Assembly (NCBI RefSeq): GCF_020164475.1
Contig: NZ_JAIQWX010000060.1
Span: forward strand, 1 to 34,994
Direction of reading: 5' to 3'
Length of the DNA: 34,994 bases
Origin: Pseudomonas sp. REP124
GTDB taxonomy: Bacteria > Pseudomonadota > Gammaproteobacteria > Pseudomonadales > Pseudomonadaceae
In this document: positions 33,930 through 34,994 of the stretch, one piece after another
Position numbering within the stretch: position 1 is the first letter of the stretch
Layout: every line of letters begins with the position of its first letter
The notes under the pieces: model-generated
Database searches by the model: none
Told to the model about the DNA's origin: nothing
What the model saw: the letters and a program-made list of their open reading frames with translations, nothing else
Translations under genes and position numbers: made by a program

Positions 33930-34982
33930 ATGCACTACAAAGTTTTCGGCCGCAAAACCGGCCTGCGGGTTTCCGAACTGGCCCTGGGCGCCGGCAATTT
34001 CGGCACCGGCTGGGGCCATGGCGCCGAGCGTGACGAAGCCAGGCGCATCTTCGATGGCTATCTGGAAGCCGGCGGCAATTTCATCGACACCGCCAACGGC
34101 TATCAGGGCGGCCAGTCCGAAGCGATGCTCAGCGAATTCATCGCCGCCGAACGGGATCGCCTGGTCATCGCAACCAAATACACCTTGGGCACAACGCCGG
34201 CCGCAGGCATTGCCCACACCGGCAACAACCGCAAGAACATGGTGCGCGCCGTCGAAGAAAGCCTGAAGCGCCTGAACACCGATCACATCGATCTGTTCTA
34301 TGCGCACATGAGCGATGGCGTGACGCCGATGGAGGAAATCCTCCGTGGTTTCGACGATCTGGTCCGGGCCGGCAAGATCCATTACGCAGGGCTGTCGAAC
34401 TTCCCGGCGTGGCGCATTGCCCGCGCCGACTTGCTGGCTGAAGTGCGCGGCTTTGCGCCGATCGCGGCGATTCAAGTCGAGTACAGCCTGGCCGAACGTA
34501 CAGCCGAGCGTGAGCAATTGCCGATGGCCGAAGCCCTGGGCCTGGCCGCAACCCTGTGGTCACCGCTGGGTGGCGGCTTCCTCACCGGCAAGTATCGCAA
34601 CGCCGAGGGCGACAACCGCGCCAGCAAACTGGGGATGCTGGTCCATACCGAAAAAAGCGCTCGGGAGACTGCCCTGCTCGACACCCTGCTTTTGATTGCC
34701 GCGGAACAGGCCGCCAGCCCGACCCACGTGGCCATCGCCTGGCTGCGCGAACAGGCCAAGCGCTCGCCGACCGCGCTGATCCCGATTCTCGGTTCGCGCA
34801 CGCGTGAACAGCTGGATGCGACGTTGGGGGCGTTGGATGTACAACTGAGTGTCGATCAACTGGCGCGCCTGGACAGCGTCAGCCAGGTGGCCAAGGGCGT
34901 GCCCCATGAAACCCTCGCCGGGTCGGCGGTGCGGTTCAGTGGTGGTGTCACCCTGGATCTGCCGGTCATCCCCGTAGCCTGA
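33930..34982 (+). CDS. Aldo/keto reductase
   Basis: A 350-residue NADPH-dependent (beta/alpha)8 oxidoreductase reducing aldehydes and ketones. The catalytic tetrad is visible: D53 and Y58 in FIDTANGYQGG, K83 in ATKYTLG, H126 in FYAHMSD. The C-terminal NADP-binding segment is IPILGSRTREQL. It resembles the YajO/YghZ-like branch. AGGAG lies before the ATG at 33930. It is divergent from zapE across 125 bases with an operator-like dyad. The stop is 12 bases from the window end. Confidence 0.93.
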   Translation: MHYKVFGRKTGLRVSELALGAGNFGTGWGHGAERDEARRIFDGYLEAGGNFIDTANGYQGGQSEAMLSEFIAAERDRLVIATKYTLGTTPAAGIAHTGNNRKNMVRAVEESLKRLNTDHIDLFYAHMSDGVTPMEEILRGFDDLVRAGKIHYAGLSNFPAWRIARADLLAEVRGFAPIAAIQVEYSLAERTAEREQLPMAEALGLAATLWSPLGGGFLTGKYRNAEGDNRASKLGMLVHTEKSARETALLDTLLLIAAEQAASPTHVAIAWLREQAKRSPTALIPILGSRTREQLDATLGALDVQLSVDQLARLDSVSQVAKGVPHETLAGSAVRFSGGVTLDLPVIPVA

Positions 34983-34994
34983 AAATGCTTCGCG

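Overview
The window looks like the chromosome of a fluorescent-group Pseudomonas. Codons are GC-rich. The mannitol/polyol catabolic operon has the mtlFGKDYZ order described in P. fluorescens. The intergenic spaces hold many Pseudomonas-type REP/REPIN palindromes with GGGAGCGGGCTTGC or AGGAGCGAGCATGC cores. DUF2790 and DUF1652 proteins, LpxO, CptA and a short Gnd beside Zwf fit the same genus. No phage, IS element, CRISPR array, tRNA or rRNA is visible; this is ordinary core/accessory chromosome.

Layout. 1-7194: polyol uptake and catabolism on the plus strand (permeases MtlF and MtlG, ATPase MtlK, mannitol 2-dehydrogenase MtlD, xylulokinase MtlY, fructokinase MtlZ), with REP elements before mtlF, between mtlG and mtlK, and between mtlD and mtlY. 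The binding-protein gene (mtlE) and regulator are expected to the left, outside the window. 7195-8559: a secreted DUF2790 protein, a small membrane protein and a DUF1652 protein. 8720-9966: a threonine dehydratase without its regulatory domain, preceded by a complete-looking transcription attenuator with an isoleucine-rich leader peptide. 9986-13042: a CorA-type channel and a RimK-like ATP-grasp ligase in one operon, with a GNAT acetyltransferase divergent to them.

13149-16712: a periplasmic PQQ-type aldose dehydrogenase with a small Pro/Asn-rich exported protein, a Ku end-joining protein and an LpxO lipid A hydroxylase. 17079-21255: an ABC-F ATPase starting with TTG, a YhhS-like MFS transporter and a secreted alpha/beta hydrolase. 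21434-23438: azoreductase divergent from a LysR regulator that is translationally coupled to an MmcQ/YjbR protein. 23455-25955: gnd-zwf, the oxidative pentose phosphate pair, overlapping by 4 bases. 26229-28363: an unannotated 58-residue coiled-coil protein and the phosphoethanolamine transferase CptA. 28483-31159: a Fur-box-preceded TonB-dependent siderophore receptor with a small exported protein and a clear terminator. 31241-34982: GNAT, DinB-like, ZapE/AFG1 ATPase, and an aldo/keto reductase with an operator-like inverted repeat over its promoter.

The most useful observations are the ilvA attenuator with a possibly leaderless leader peptide, the REP elements placed at gene-module boundaries of the mannitol operon, a conserved oriented core inside one REPIN class, and the 10-bp inverted repeat around the aldo/keto reductase promoter. 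I saw no wholly new multi-gene system; the RimK-like/CorA/GNAT cluster is the least understood module.
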